Assembly: GCA_904399395.1 (NCBI GenBank)
Contig: CAJFPJ010000056.1
Span: 91,010 to 155,009 of the forward strand
Length of the DNA: 64,000 bases
Direction: 5' to 3'
Origin: an uncultured Clostridia bacterium
GTDB taxonomy: Bacteria > Bacillota > Clostridia > Oscillospirales > Acutalibacteraceae
The notes beneath the pieces were generated by a model. That model worked only from the letters and a program-made list of their open reading frames with translations, was not told the DNA's origin and did not search any database. The stretch's first letter is position 1. Each line of letters opens with the position of its first letter. Of this stretch, positions 28,208-36,434 are shown piece after piece. Made by a program: the position numbers and the translations under genes.

Positions 28208-29533
28208 ATGGACCGTTTTTTTCATTCTGTTATGTTAGATAGCAGCAAATGTATGGGCTGCACCAATTGCATAAAAAGATGCCCCACAGAGGCAATACGC
28301 GTCCGGGAAGGGAAGGCGTGTATCATTCCGGAACGTTGCATCGACTGCGGCGAGTGCATCCGCGTGTGTCCCCATCATGCGAAAAGGGCCAGTTATGATT
28401 CTCTAGAGAGCATCCGGGCTTTTTCCTATACAGTGGCGCTGCCGGCCCCAACTCTCTATGGGCAATTTAATAATTTAGACGATATTGATATTGTGCTGAA
28501 CGGCCTGCGCGCTTTGGGATTCAACGAGGTATTTGAAGTTTCCCGGGCGGCAGAGTTGGTTTCTGAAGCTACCCGCAAGCTGATGAAAGAAGGAAAGCTG
28601 AAGCTTCCGGTAATCAGCTCGGCATGTCCCGCGGTGGTGAGGTTGATCCGGGTTCGGTTTCCGGATCTTTGCAGCCATGTGCTCCCGATGGCGTCCCCCA
28701 TGGAAGTGGCCGCCAGGTTCGCCAAAAAGGAGGCTGCTGCAAAAACGGGCCTTCCAAAAGAGAAGATCGGCGTTTTCTTTATTACACCCTGCCCGGCAAA
28801 GGTTACGGATTCCCGTGTCCCGGTGAATTTTGCTTCCTCTGAGGTGGATGGGGCAATTGCCATCAGTGAAATTTTCCCGGCCCTGACGGAGAAAATGGAG
28901 CATCTGGAAGAGGTGGAGCCTCTCCAGGGTTCGGGTGTGATCGGCGTAGGGTGGGCCTCCAGCGGCGGAGAGAGCGCTGCGCTGCTCAACGATAAATATT
29001 TGGCAGCGGACGGGATTGAAAATGTGATTCGTGTGCTGGAAGAATTGGAGGATGAGCGCATTCGGGAGCTGGAATTTATCGAGCTCAATGCCTGTGCCGG
29101 CGGATGTGTGGGCGGCGTGGCGTGTGTGGAAAACGCATATGTGGCTAAGGCACGTCTCCAGCGGCTTCGGCGGTATCTGCCGGTTTCTAAGAATCACCTC
29201 GCGTGGGAAGAAGTGCCGCTTCTCCGGTGGGAAACGGGATTGGAATTCGCGCCTGTCCTGAAGCTTTCTGACGATATGGGCGAGGCTCTCCGCATGATGG
29301 GGGAGATTGACCGGATAACGGAGAAATTTCCGGGCCTAGACTGTGGTTCCTGCGGTGCGCCCTCTTGCCGTGCTTTGGCAGAGGATGTAGTGCGGGGGGA
29401 TGCAAAAGAAAGCGATTGTATTTTTGTTCTGCGTGAGGAAATCCGCACGATGGCCAACATGTTGGAATCTATCGGCGGCTTTGTGCCGGGAAACATGCAT
29501 AAAGAGGAAAAGAAAGAAGATTCCGGCAGCTGA
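28208..29533 (+). CDS. Sensory-type [FeFe]-hydrogenase homologue (HydS-like)
   Basis: A 441-residue iron-sulfur protein. The N-terminus has two 4Fe-4S ferredoxin motifs (Cys 15/18/21/25 and 44/47/50/54). The centre is an H-cluster-type domain with degenerate counterparts of the three hydrogenase motifs: SSACP near 138, TPCPAK near 192 and NACAGGCVGG near 295. The C-terminus has an extra Fe-S motif, DCGSCGAPSC near 377, also seen in CODH/ACS and Rnf-type proteins. The catalytic HndD at 34.5 kb has TSCSPGW, MPCVAK and GGCVNGGGQP instead, so this protein is unlikely to be a fast catalyst. A redox or H2 sensor is plausible. ATG 28208 follows GGGTGAGGTG. Confidence 0.82.
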   Translation: MDRFFHSVMLDSSKCMGCTNCIKRCPTEAIRVREGKACIIPERCIDCGECIRVCPHHAKRASYDSLESIRAFSYTVALPAPTLYGQFNNLDDIDIVLNGLRALGFNEVFEVSRAAELVSEATRKLMKEGKLKLPVISSACPAVVRLIRVRFPDLCSHVLPMASPMEVAARFAKKEAAAKTGLPKEKIGVFFITPCPAKVTDSRVPVNFASSEVDGAIAISEIFPALTEKMEHLEEVEPLQGSGVIGVGWASSGGESAALLNDKYLAADGIENVIRVLEELEDERIRELEFIELNACAGGCVGGVACVENAYVAKARLQRLRRYLPVSKNHLAWEEVPLLRWETGLEFAPVLKLSDDMGEALRMMGEIDRITEKFPGLDCGSCGAPSCRALAEDVVRGDAKESDCIFVLREEIRTMANMLESIGGFVPGNMHKEEKKEDSGS

Positions 29534-29657
29534 CGAAAAGGGCAGGAATCATTTTCGAAAAGATTACTGGATAGCAAGGATGATTGCTGAAAAGAAAACT
29601 TTTGCTTTATGACAAAGGCTTATATCATTGGAAAAACTGCCGAAAGGGAGGCTGCAG

Positions 29658-30056
29658 ATGGAAGACAGGATGGAGATAAAAACGGCTGGCAGAGCAGAGG
29701 AACAATTAAAAGAAAAACTGACGGTATCGGCTTTGGCAGAAGCCTTGGGGGCGGAATGGTTGGTGGAAGGAGAGAAGGAGAGAATTATCCAGGCTGGGTA
29801 TGTATGCGACCTTCTCAGCTGGGCTATGGCCAGGCTTCCCGAAGGCGCCGCCTGGATGACGGTAATGGGGAATTTGAATGCAGTAGCTGTTTGTTCCCTG
29901 AAGGATGGCGCCTGTATTGTATTGACAGATAGTGCCCCTCTGGATGAAAATGCCAGGGCCAGAGCGGAGATAGAGGAGATCCCTATTCTGCGGGTGGAAG
30001 CGGGAGCCTATGAGACGGCCCTTCGTTTGGGTGAATTGTTGAGGAAAACACCGTGA
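29658..30056 (+). CDS. Second DRTGG-like protein
   Basis: A 132-residue protein with the same layout as the DRTGG protein at 27.3 kb: KLTVSALAEALGAEWLVEGE, then AGYVCDLLSWAMARLPEGAAWMTV and a final strand-helix with EIPILRVEAGAYETALRLGE. The similarity is in pattern more than identity. ATG 29658 is used because GGGAGG lies 6 bases upstream. The frame is open upstream to 29628. Its stop overlaps the next gene's GTG start, so the two are translationally coupled. Confidence 0.65.
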   Translation: MEDRMEIKTAGRAEEQLKEKLTVSALAEALGAEWLVEGEKERIIQAGYVCDLLSWAMARLPEGAAWMTVMGNLNAVAVCSLKDGACIVLTDSAPLDENARARAEIEEIPILRVEAGAYETALRLGELLRKTP

Positions 30057-30790
30057 AAATCCAATATGACTTGCACCTGCATTCCTGCCTTTCTCCCTGT
30101 GGAAGTGACGACATGACTCCCTGTAATATGGTGAACATGGCGGCGCTTCTGGGATTTGATATGATTGCAATAACGGATCACAATAGCTGCCTGAATGCGC
30201 AAGCTGCCATAGCTGCAGGAAAGCAGGCGGGGGTTACGGTGGTGCCGGGAATGGAACTTTGCACAGCAGAAGAAGCTCATGTGGTGTGTCTTTTCCCCAC
30301 GCTGGAGGATGCCCTGCAGTTTCAGGTATATGTAGATGGAAAAAGCTATTTGGTGGAAAACCGCCCCGATATCTTTGGCAGGCAGTTGATTATGGGGGAG
30401 GGAGATGTTCTGTTGGGCGAAGAATCCCGTCTGCTTTTGAATGCCACAAAGGTGACCGCTCAGGAGGCCTCCTGTGCAGTTCGCCTTTTTCATGGGGCGG
30501 CATTTCCTGCCCATATCGACCGGGATTCCTTCAGTCTTTTGGCCAGCTTGGGTTCTATCCCACCAGAGGCGGAATTCAGAGCAGCTGAAATTACGGCTTC
30601 TGGGGATGTGGAGAAGCTTCTCCAAATGTATCCGGAACTGCGGGACATGATCCTTTTGCTGGATTCTGACGCTCATTATTTAGAAAATATGCAAGATCCA
30701 GGCCCCTGGTTGGATCTACCGGAAAATACAGCTGCTTGCTTGATCGACGCTCTAAATGGGACAATAAAAGCAACTTGGGGCAGAACATAA
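30053..30790 (+). CDS. PHP-domain phosphoesterase-like protein
   Basis: A 245-residue soluble protein with the PHP metal-binding signatures: DLHLHSCLSPCG at the N-terminus, AITDHNS, a Glu in VPGMELCTAEEAHVV, a His in AAFPAHIDRD and the late LLDSDAHYLEN. PHP proteins hydrolyse phosphoester bonds (histidinol phosphate, nucleic acids, oligoribonucleotides). The substrate here is unknown. It is the last gene of the cassette and overlaps the preceding gene by 4 bases. PHP genes recur beside clostridial hydrogenase operons, suggesting a signalling role. Confidence 0.8.
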   Translation: MKIQYDLHLHSCLSPCGSDDMTPCNMVNMAALLGFDMIAITDHNSCLNAQAAIAAGKQAGVTVVPGMELCTAEEAHVVCLFPTLEDALQFQVYVDGKSYLVENRPDIFGRQLIMGEGDVLLGEESRLLLNATKVTAQEASCAVRLFHGAAFPAHIDRDSFSLLASLGSIPPEAEFRAAEITASGDVEKLLQMYPELRDMILLLDSDAHYLENMQDPGPWLDLPENTAACLIDALNGTIKATWGRT

Positions 30791-30867
30791 AATCTTTACC
30801 AGATGTATACCAATGTCTTTGTGGTGTTTCAATGGCGTTAATTTGTAGGTAGAAAGTGGATGAAATG

Positions 30868-30917
30868 GAATAAGGTTATGATATTGTTATTTTATTAACA
30901 ATATCATAACCTTATTC
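30868..30917. promoter_or_regulatory. 22-bp perfect palindrome with a Rex-type operator core
   Basis: Arms 30868-30889 and 30896-30917 are perfectly complementary with a 6-base centre. The central 18 bases (30884-30901) read TTGTTATTTTATTAACAA and match the clostridial Rex consensus TTGTTAA-N4-TTAACAA at 13 of 14 specified positions. Rex represses fermentative and hydrogenase genes until NADH rises. The element also precedes a T-rich tract and could end the upstream operon as an AT-rich terminator. Both roles may apply. A half site TTGTTAA also occurs at 31033-31039. Confidence 0.6.
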
Positions 30918-31123
30918 TTTTACTTTTTCCATATAAATATATTCTAGATTTAGTGCATATGTATAAATCGAACCGATTTATATAAAATTCAGAATAATTT
31001 TGCATTTTTGTATATTTTGATACACAATTTAATTGTTAATATTTTGTCGATTTTTTGCTTGTCTCATAACGAATTTTTGATCGGATTTCACAAAATATTC
31101 TGGATTTTAAGCGGGCGGTATGC

Positions 31124-31129
31124 TATACT
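31124..31129 (+). promoter_or_regulatory. Extended -10 promoter of the catalytic hydrogenase operon
   Basis: TGC followed by TATACT (31124-31129), with only a weak -35-like TGGATT at 31101-31106, 17 bases upstream. It lies about 140 bases before the hndA start and shares TATACTGAGA with the 27.1-kb promoter. Confidence 0.5.
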
Positions 31130-31265
31130 GAGATGCGTAAATATGATGCGGTGGCAGAGTTGTTGAATATTTTTCTTTACTTATACAGAAAAAGTTACCA
31201 TTCTGACAAACTCATAAATTGCCTCTGCTTTACAAAAATTCTCAAAATTTCAGGGAGGAAGAAGA

Positions 31266-31772
31266 ATGCAGAAACGTATCAGCAACCTGCCGTTCACCGG
31301 GACTCCGGAGCAGGAAGAAAAATTGAACGCAGTGCTTGCTCGCCATAAGGGCGAAAAGGGTGCTATTATGCCCTGCCTGCAGGAAGCTCAGGAGATCTAT
31401 GGGTATTTGCCTGTGGAAGTGCAGACCATGATCGCTAAGGGACTGGGTGTTCCTCTGGAGGAAGTATTTGGTGTCTCTACTTTTTATTCTCAGTTTTCGC
31501 TGACCCCAAAAGGAAAATATAATATTTCCGTATGTCTTGGGACGGCGTGCTATGTTAAGGGAGCCGCCGCAATATTGGAACAGATCACGAAGAATATCGG
31601 AATTCAGCCTGAGGAATGTACTCCCGACGGGCTCTTTTCGCTCACGGCCTGCCGCTGCATCGGAGCCTGCGGCCTGGCCCCTGTAATGACCATCAACGAC
31701 GAAGTGTACGGGCGTCTCGTTCCGGAAGAAGTGGATGGGATCCTGGCCAAATATAAAGAAGGCAATGCGTGA
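31266..31772 (+). CDS. hndA: NAD(P)-linked hydrogenase NuoE-like subunit
   Basis: A 168-residue thioredoxin-fold 2Fe-2S protein (24-kDa subunit family). The four cluster cysteines are in CLGTACYVKG and CRCIGACGLAP. In trimeric or tetrameric hydrogenases it passes electrons between the flavin subunit and the rest of the complex. AGGGAGG precedes the start. It is the first gene of the operon with the GHKL ATPase, HndB, HndC and HndD. Confidence 0.9.
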   Translation: MQKRISNLPFTGTPEQEEKLNAVLARHKGEKGAIMPCLQEAQEIYGYLPVEVQTMIAKGLGVPLEEVFGVSTFYSQFSLTPKGKYNISVCLGTACYVKGAAAILEQITKNIGIQPEECTPDGLFSLTACRCIGACGLAPVMTINDEVYGRLVPEEVDGILAKYKEGNA

Positions 31773-32322
31773 GTTAGCGCTTAATGTGATGGATATCACG
31801 CAGAATTCTATTTCTGCAGGCGCTACGTTGATCCATATTACTGTGGAGGAAAGCGCCTCTAAGGATCGGCTTTCCATCGCCGTGGAGGATAACGGATGCG
31901 GCATGACGGAGGAGCAGGTCAGAAGCGTGATTGATCCCTTTTACACTACGCGCACCACCCGGAAGGTGGGGCTCGGCGTCCCGCTGTTTAAAATGGAGGC
32001 GGAGATGACGGGAGGTTCCTTCCGGATTGACTCCGAGAAGGGAAAGGGGACAAAGCTCCTGGCGGAATTTGTGCCCTCTCATGTGGATATGATCCCTCTT
32101 GGAAATATCACCGATACTATTTTTCTGCTGATTACCTGTAACCCTGAGCTGGATTTTGTCTATCGCAGGGTGAAGGAAGAGGCGGAATTTGTTTTGGATA
32201 CCAGAGAGCTGCGGAAGATTTTAGGGGAGGATGCGCCTCTGAATGCACCAGAGGTAGCCCAGTGGCTGAAAGGGTATCTGGAGGAACAAACTGAATTGCT
32301 AGAAGGAGGAAATTCAATATGA
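31765..32322 (+). CDS. GHKL ATP-binding protein in the hydrogenase operon
   Basis: A 185-residue histidine-kinase-like ATPase domain protein: N-box MDITQNSISAGAT, G1 AVEDNGCGMTE, a VIDPFYTTRTTRKVGLGVPLFK lid and G2 EMTGGSF. The C-terminal 70 residues are of unknown fold. It has no membrane segment or phospho-acceptor. It overlaps hndA by 8 bases and hndB by 4, so it is firmly part of the operon. Such ATPases recur between NuoE and HndB genes in Clostridia. Their function is unproven. Confidence 0.85.
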   Translation: MRELALNVMDITQNSISAGATLIHITVEESASKDRLSIAVEDNGCGMTEEQVRSVIDPFYTTRTTRKVGLGVPLFKMEAEMTGGSFRIDSEKGKGTKLLAEFVPSHVDMIPLGNITDTIFLLITCNPELDFVYRRVKEEAEFVLDTRELRKILGEDAPLNAPEVAQWLKGYLEEQTELLEGGNSI

Positions 32323-32690
32323 AAACGTTAGCTGAGCTGCAGGCTATTCGAGATAAGGCCCGTATGCAGGTTGGCCTGCGTTCTGAAGGCGGCGCAGAGC
32401 TGCGCGTGCAGGTTGGCATGGCTACCTGCGGCATCGCAGCAGGTGCGCGTCCGGTTCTGAATGCATTTGTGGAGGAAGCTGCCAAGCGCGGTCTGCAAAA
32501 TGTTATGATCACGCAAACAGGCTGCATCGGTATCTGCCAGTTTGAGCCTGTTGTGGAGGTTGTCAACACGAAGGACGGTTCTAAGGTGACCTATGTGAAG
32601 ATGACAGCCGAAAAGGCAGTGCGCGTGGTGAACGACCATCTGGTCAATGGCAACGTGGTGACGGAGTTCACCATCGGCGCAAATTCATAA
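32319..32690 (+). CDS. hndB: HndB-like 2Fe-2S subunit
   Basis: A 123-residue thioredoxin-like ferredoxin protein. Its cysteines are in VGMATCGIAAGA and TQTGCIGICQFEP, a 2Fe-2S set similar to the NuoE C-terminal half and to HndB of Desulfovibrio NADP-reducing hydrogenase. The presence of HndB favours a four-subunit Hnd-type complex. ATG overlaps the previous stop (ATGA), so translation is coupled. Confidence 0.87.
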   Translation: MKTLAELQAIRDKARMQVGLRSEGGAELRVQVGMATCGIAAGARPVLNAFVEEAAKRGLQNVMITQTGCIGICQFEPVVEVVNTKDGSKVTYVKMTAEKAVRVVNDHLVNGNVVTEFTIGANS

Positions 32691-32702
32691 GGAGGCTGCA
32701 AC

Positions 32703-34493
32703 ATGTATCGTTCTAATGTATTGGTTTGCGGCGGTACGGGATGTACCTCCTCAAACAGCGAAGTGATTATCGAAAGGCTGAAGGAAGAAATCAAGAACCA
32801 CGGCCTGGAAAAGGAAGTTAACGTGGTCCGCACAGGCTGCTTCGGTCTTTGTGCTTTGGGCCCCATCATGGTGGTGTATCCCGAAGGCGCTTTCTACAGC
32901 ATGGTGAAGCCCGATGACGTCCCTGAGATTGTGGAAGAGCATTTGCTCAAGGGAAGAATCGTTAAGAGGCTCCTGTATCAAGAGACAGTGGTGGATGACA
33001 ATGCCATCAAGTCCCTGAACGAGACCCCCTTCTATGCTAAGCAGAGAAGAATCGCCCTGCGGAACTGCGGCGTCATCAATCCAGAAGTCATTGACGAATA
33101 CATCGCTGTGGACGGCTACAAGGCTCTGGGCAAGGTCCTCACGGAGATGACCCCTCAGCAGGTTATCGATGAGGTTAAGGCTTCCGGCCTGAGAGGCCGC
33201 GGCGGCGCGGGCTTCCCCACCGGTTTGAAATGGAGCTTTGCTGCTGCTAACCAGGCGGATCAGAAATACGTGTGCTGCAACGCCGACGAAGGCGACCCGG
33301 GCGCATTTATGGATCGTTCCATTCTGGAGGGCGACCCCCACGTGGTGCTGGAATCCATGGCTATCGCCGGATATGCTATCGGAGCTTCCCAGGGCTACAT
33401 ATACATCCGCGCAGAATACCCCATCGCCGTAAAGCGTCTGCAGAAGGCTATCGATCAGGCTCATGAATACGGCCTTTTGGGTAAGGATATTTTCGGCACC
33501 GGCTTTGATTTCGACATTAGCCTGCGTCTTGGCGCCGGCGCATTTGTGTGCGGCGAAGAGACTGCTCTGATGACCTCCATTGAAGGCAAGCGCGGCGAGC
33601 CCCGACCCCGTCCGCCTTTCCCGGCGCTGAAGGGCCTTTTCCAGAAGCCCACCATTCTCAACAATGTGGAAACTTGGGCCAATATCACCCAGATTATCCT
33701 CAATGGAGCGGATTGGTTCCGTTCTATCGGAACAGAGCGCTCCCCCGGCACCAAGGTGTTCGCTTTGGGCGGCAAGATCAAGCATACAGGCCTGGTGGAA
33801 GTACCCATGGGCACCACTCTCCGGGAAATAGTTGAGGAGATCGGCGGCGGTGTACCGGACGGCCACACCTTTAAGGCTGCCCAGACCGGCGGGCCTTCCG
33901 GCGGTTGTATCCCTGCTTCCGAGCTGGATATTAAAATTGACTTCGATAATCTGGCCGCTATCGGCGCTATGATGGGTTCCGGCGGCATGATCGTCATGGA
34001 CGACACCGCCTGCATGGTGGATATTGCCAAATTCTTCTTGGAATTCACCGTTGACGAATCCTGCGGAAAATGTACTCCTTGCCGTGTGGGTACCCGCCGC
34101 CTGCTGGAAATCCTTGAAAAGATCACCAGCGGCAACGGCACCATGGAGGATATCGACCGCATGGAAGAACTTTGCTATTATCTGAAGGAGAACTCCCTTT
34201 GCGCTCTGGGCCAGACGGCTCCGAACCCGGTGCTCTCCACACTGAAATATTTCCGCGACGAATACATCGCCCATGTAAAAGACAAGCACTGCCCCGCCGG
34301 TGTCTGCAAGGCCCTGACCAACTATGTCATCGACCCGCAGAAATGCCGCGGCTGCACCCTCTGCGCCCGGAACTGCCCTGTTGGGGCTATCTCCGGCAGC
34401 GTGAAGGTTCCCCATGTAATCGATACCAAGAAGTGCATCAAGTGCGGGGCCTGCATGGAGAAATGTAAGTTCAACGCGATTGAGAAGAAATAA
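32703..34493 (+). CDS. hndC: Hydrogenase flavin subunit (NuoF-like)
   Basis: A 596-residue subunit that binds FMN and NAD(P)H. Domains in order: an N-terminal thioredoxin-like 2Fe-2S domain (Cys 9, 14, 46, 50), an FMN/NAD region with GLRGRGGAGFPTG near 165 and GAGAFVCGEETAL, an SLBB region, a 4Fe-4S helical domain with ESCGKCTPCRVGTRR, and two C-terminal 4Fe-4S ferredoxin motifs (CRGCTLCARNC and CIKCGACMEKC). This is the extended architecture of electron-bifurcating HydB/HndC. It would pair NAD(P)H and ferredoxin oxidation with H2 formation in HndD. GGAGGC precedes ATG. Confidence 0.93.
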   Translation: MYRSNVLVCGGTGCTSSNSEVIIERLKEEIKNHGLEKEVNVVRTGCFGLCALGPIMVVYPEGAFYSMVKPDDVPEIVEEHLLKGRIVKRLLYQETVVDDNAIKSLNETPFYAKQRRIALRNCGVINPEVIDEYIAVDGYKALGKVLTEMTPQQVIDEVKASGLRGRGGAGFPTGLKWSFAAANQADQKYVCCNADEGDPGAFMDRSILEGDPHVVLESMAIAGYAIGASQGYIYIRAEYPIAVKRLQKAIDQAHEYGLLGKDIFGTGFDFDISLRLGAGAFVCGEETALMTSIEGKRGEPRPRPPFPALKGLFQKPTILNNVETWANITQIILNGADWFRSIGTERSPGTKVFALGGKIKHTGLVEVPMGTTLREIVEEIGGGVPDGHTFKAAQTGGPSGGCIPASELDIKIDFDNLAAIGAMMGSGGMIVMDDTACMVDIAKFFLEFTVDESCGKCTPCRVGTRRLLEILEKITSGNGTMEDIDRMEELCYYLKENSLCALGQTAPNPVLSTLKYFRDEYIAHVKDKHCPAGVCKALTNYVIDPQKCRGCTLCARNCPVGAISGSVKVPHVIDTKKCIKCGACMEKCKFNAIEKK

Positions 34494-34513
34494 GGAAGGA
34501 GCTGCCAACAGCA

Positions 34514-36259
34514 ATGAATATGGTAAATATTAAAATCAACGGCATGCCCCTCTCTGTGCCGGAAAATTATACTATCCTCCAGGCTGCTAAGGAGGGCGGG
34601 ATTGAAATCCCTACCCTTTGCTACCTGAAGGACCTCAATGAGATCGGCGCCTGCCGTATGTGTGTTGTGGAAGTAAAGGGAGCCCGTTCTTTGGTGGCCT
34701 CCTGTGTATATCCGGTGAACGAGGGCATGGAGGTCTTCACCAATACCCCGAAGGTTCTGAAATCCAGAAAAATGACGCTGGAGATGCTCCTTTCCGTTCA
34801 TAATAAGTCCTGCCTGACCTGCAAACGCAGCGAAAACTGTGAGCTGCAGGCTCTCTGCAAAGAGTTGGGTGTAGAAAATTCCGACCGTTTTGAAGGCGCT
34901 ATGCCGGATGCTACGTATGATACCAGCACCCTGCATCTGATCCGCGACAACTCCAAATGTATTCTCTGCCGCCGCTGCGTGGCTGCCTGTGCCAACCAGC
35001 ATGTGGCTGTCATCGGCCCCAACAGCCGTGGCTTCGACACCCATATCGGGTGCATGTTTGAGCAGCCCCTGGGCAATGTGGCCTGCGTCTCCTGCGGCCA
35101 GTGTATCACCGCCTGCCCCACCGGCGCTCTGCAGGAGAAGGATCAGTGTGCAGAGGTTATGGAAGCTCTGGCGGATCCGGAAAAATATGTGGTTGTGCAG
35201 ACGGCTCCCGCCGTGCGCGCTGCTTTGGGTGAGAGCTTCGGCTATCCCATCGGCACCAATGTGGAGGGCAAGATGGTAGCTGCCTTGCGCCGGATGGGCT
35301 TTGATAAGGTGTTTGATACCAATTTCGGAGCGGATCTGACCATCATGGAAGAAGCCACCGAATTCCTGGACCGCGTGAAGAACGGCGGCGTTTTGCCCAT
35401 GATTACCTCCTGCTCCCCCGGGTGGATCAAATTCTGTGAGCATTATTATCCCGATCTGATTCCCCATCTTTCCACCTGCAAATCCCCCCAGCAGATGACC
35501 GGCTCCATGATCAAGACCTGGTTTGCTGAGAAGAACGGAATCGATCCCAAAAAGATCGTGGTTGTCAGCGTAATGCCCTGCGTGGCCAAGAAGTTTGAGG
35601 TAAAGCGTGACGATATGAACGCTGCCGGCGAGGACATTGCCGACGTGGATATTGCCATCACGACCCGTGAGCTGGCCCGCATGATTAAGCTTTACAGCCT
35701 GGACTTTAAGAATCTGCCGGATGAAAAGTTTGACGATGTCATGGGCGAGTTTACCGGTGCAGCTGTGATCTTCGGCGCCACCGGCGGCGTGATGGAAGCT
35801 GCCCTGCGCACGGCGGCAGACGTTCTGGAAGGCCGCAGCGTGGAGAATGTGGAGTATAATGAGATCCGCGGCACCAAGGGCTTCAAGGAGGCCGTTTATA
35901 AAATTGCCGGCATGGATGTGAAGGTTGCTGTAGTCAGCGGCCTGAAAAATGCGGCTGAGGTTCTGGATAAGATCCGCAGCGGTGAAGCCGACTATCAGTT
36001 TATCGAAGTTATGTGCTGCCCTGGCGGCTGCGTAAATGGCGGCGGCCAGCCCATTCAGCCTGCTTCCGTGTGGAATTTTAATGATGTGAAGGCCCTGCGT
36101 GCCAAAGCCCTCTATGATGAAGATAAGGCTATGAAGGTTCGCAAGAGCCATGAGAATCCGGAGATCCAGAAGCTCTATAAGGAGTATCTGGGCGAGCCCG
36201 GCAGCCATAAGGCTCATGAGCTCCTCCACACTTCTTATGTAGCGCGCAGCAAATATTAA
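34514..36259 (+). CDS. hndD: [FeFe]-hydrogenase catalytic subunit
   Basis: A 581-residue M3-type hydrogenase. Domains in order: 2Fe-2S ferredoxin (Cys 36, 47, 50, 64), His-Cys3 4Fe-4S (His96, Cys 100, 103, 109), two 4Fe-4S motifs (Cys 149-159 and 191-201), the H-cluster domain with TSCSPGW (298-304), MPCVAKK (354-360) and EVMCCPGGCVNGGGQP (498-513), and the small-subunit-like C-terminus. The first motif has Ser301 where many enzymes have a second Cys (TSCCP). It needs HydE/F/G maturases, which are not in the window. Last gene of the operon, closed by a strong terminator. Confidence 0.96.
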   Translation: MNMVNIKINGMPLSVPENYTILQAAKEGGIEIPTLCYLKDLNEIGACRMCVVEVKGARSLVASCVYPVNEGMEVFTNTPKVLKSRKMTLEMLLSVHNKSCLTCKRSENCELQALCKELGVENSDRFEGAMPDATYDTSTLHLIRDNSKCILCRRCVAACANQHVAVIGPNSRGFDTHIGCMFEQPLGNVACVSCGQCITACPTGALQEKDQCAEVMEALADPEKYVVVQTAPAVRAALGESFGYPIGTNVEGKMVAALRRMGFDKVFDTNFGADLTIMEEATEFLDRVKNGGVLPMITSCSPGWIKFCEHYYPDLIPHLSTCKSPQQMTGSMIKTWFAEKNGIDPKKIVVVSVMPCVAKKFEVKRDDMNAAGEDIADVDIAITTRELARMIKLYSLDFKNLPDEKFDDVMGEFTGAAVIFGATGGVMEAALRTAADVLEGRSVENVEYNEIRGTKGFKEAVYKIAGMDVKVAVVSGLKNAAEVLDKIRSGEADYQFIEVMCCPGGCVNGGGQPIQPASVWNFNDVKALRAKALYDEDKAMKVRKSHENPEIQKLYKEYLGEPGSHKAHELLHTSYVARSKY

Positions 36260-36322
36260 TTGCAGGTAACAAATGCGAAAAAGAACCGTATCTGAGCAGA
36301 TCTCTTGGAAGCGGAAATAGTA

Positions 36323-36364
36323 AGGAGCGCCGCAGAAAGAAATTCTGCGGCGCTCCTATTTTTA
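36323..36364 (+). terminator. Rho-independent terminator after hndD
   Basis: A perfect 15-bp stem (36323-36337 with 36343-36357) and a 5-base loop followed by ATTTTTA. It also lies downstream of the convergent minus-strand gene. Confidence 0.9.
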
Positions 36365-36434
36365 CCTAGAGTTTGCAATGGATATTGAATATATGCCCAC
36401 TACTTGCCCGTTGTATCCTTTTATAATGGAATTG

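Noticed and set aside
29609..29932. 107-codon frame overlapping the second DRTGG gene
   Set aside because: The overlapping frame at 29658-30056 has the Shine-Dalgarno, domain pattern and coupling with the next gene. This one has Gly/Arg-rich out-of-frame composition.
31033..31039. A second Rex-type site near the hndA promoter
   Set aside because: Only the left half (TTGTTAA) matches fully. The second half fits 4 of 7 positions, too weak to annotate.
32751..36229. Two minus-strand frames of 587 and 635 codons opposite the hydrogenase genes
   Set aside because: They are antisense to HndC and HndD, whose motifs are complete. Long antisense frames are normal in GC-moderate coding DNA with strong codon bias.
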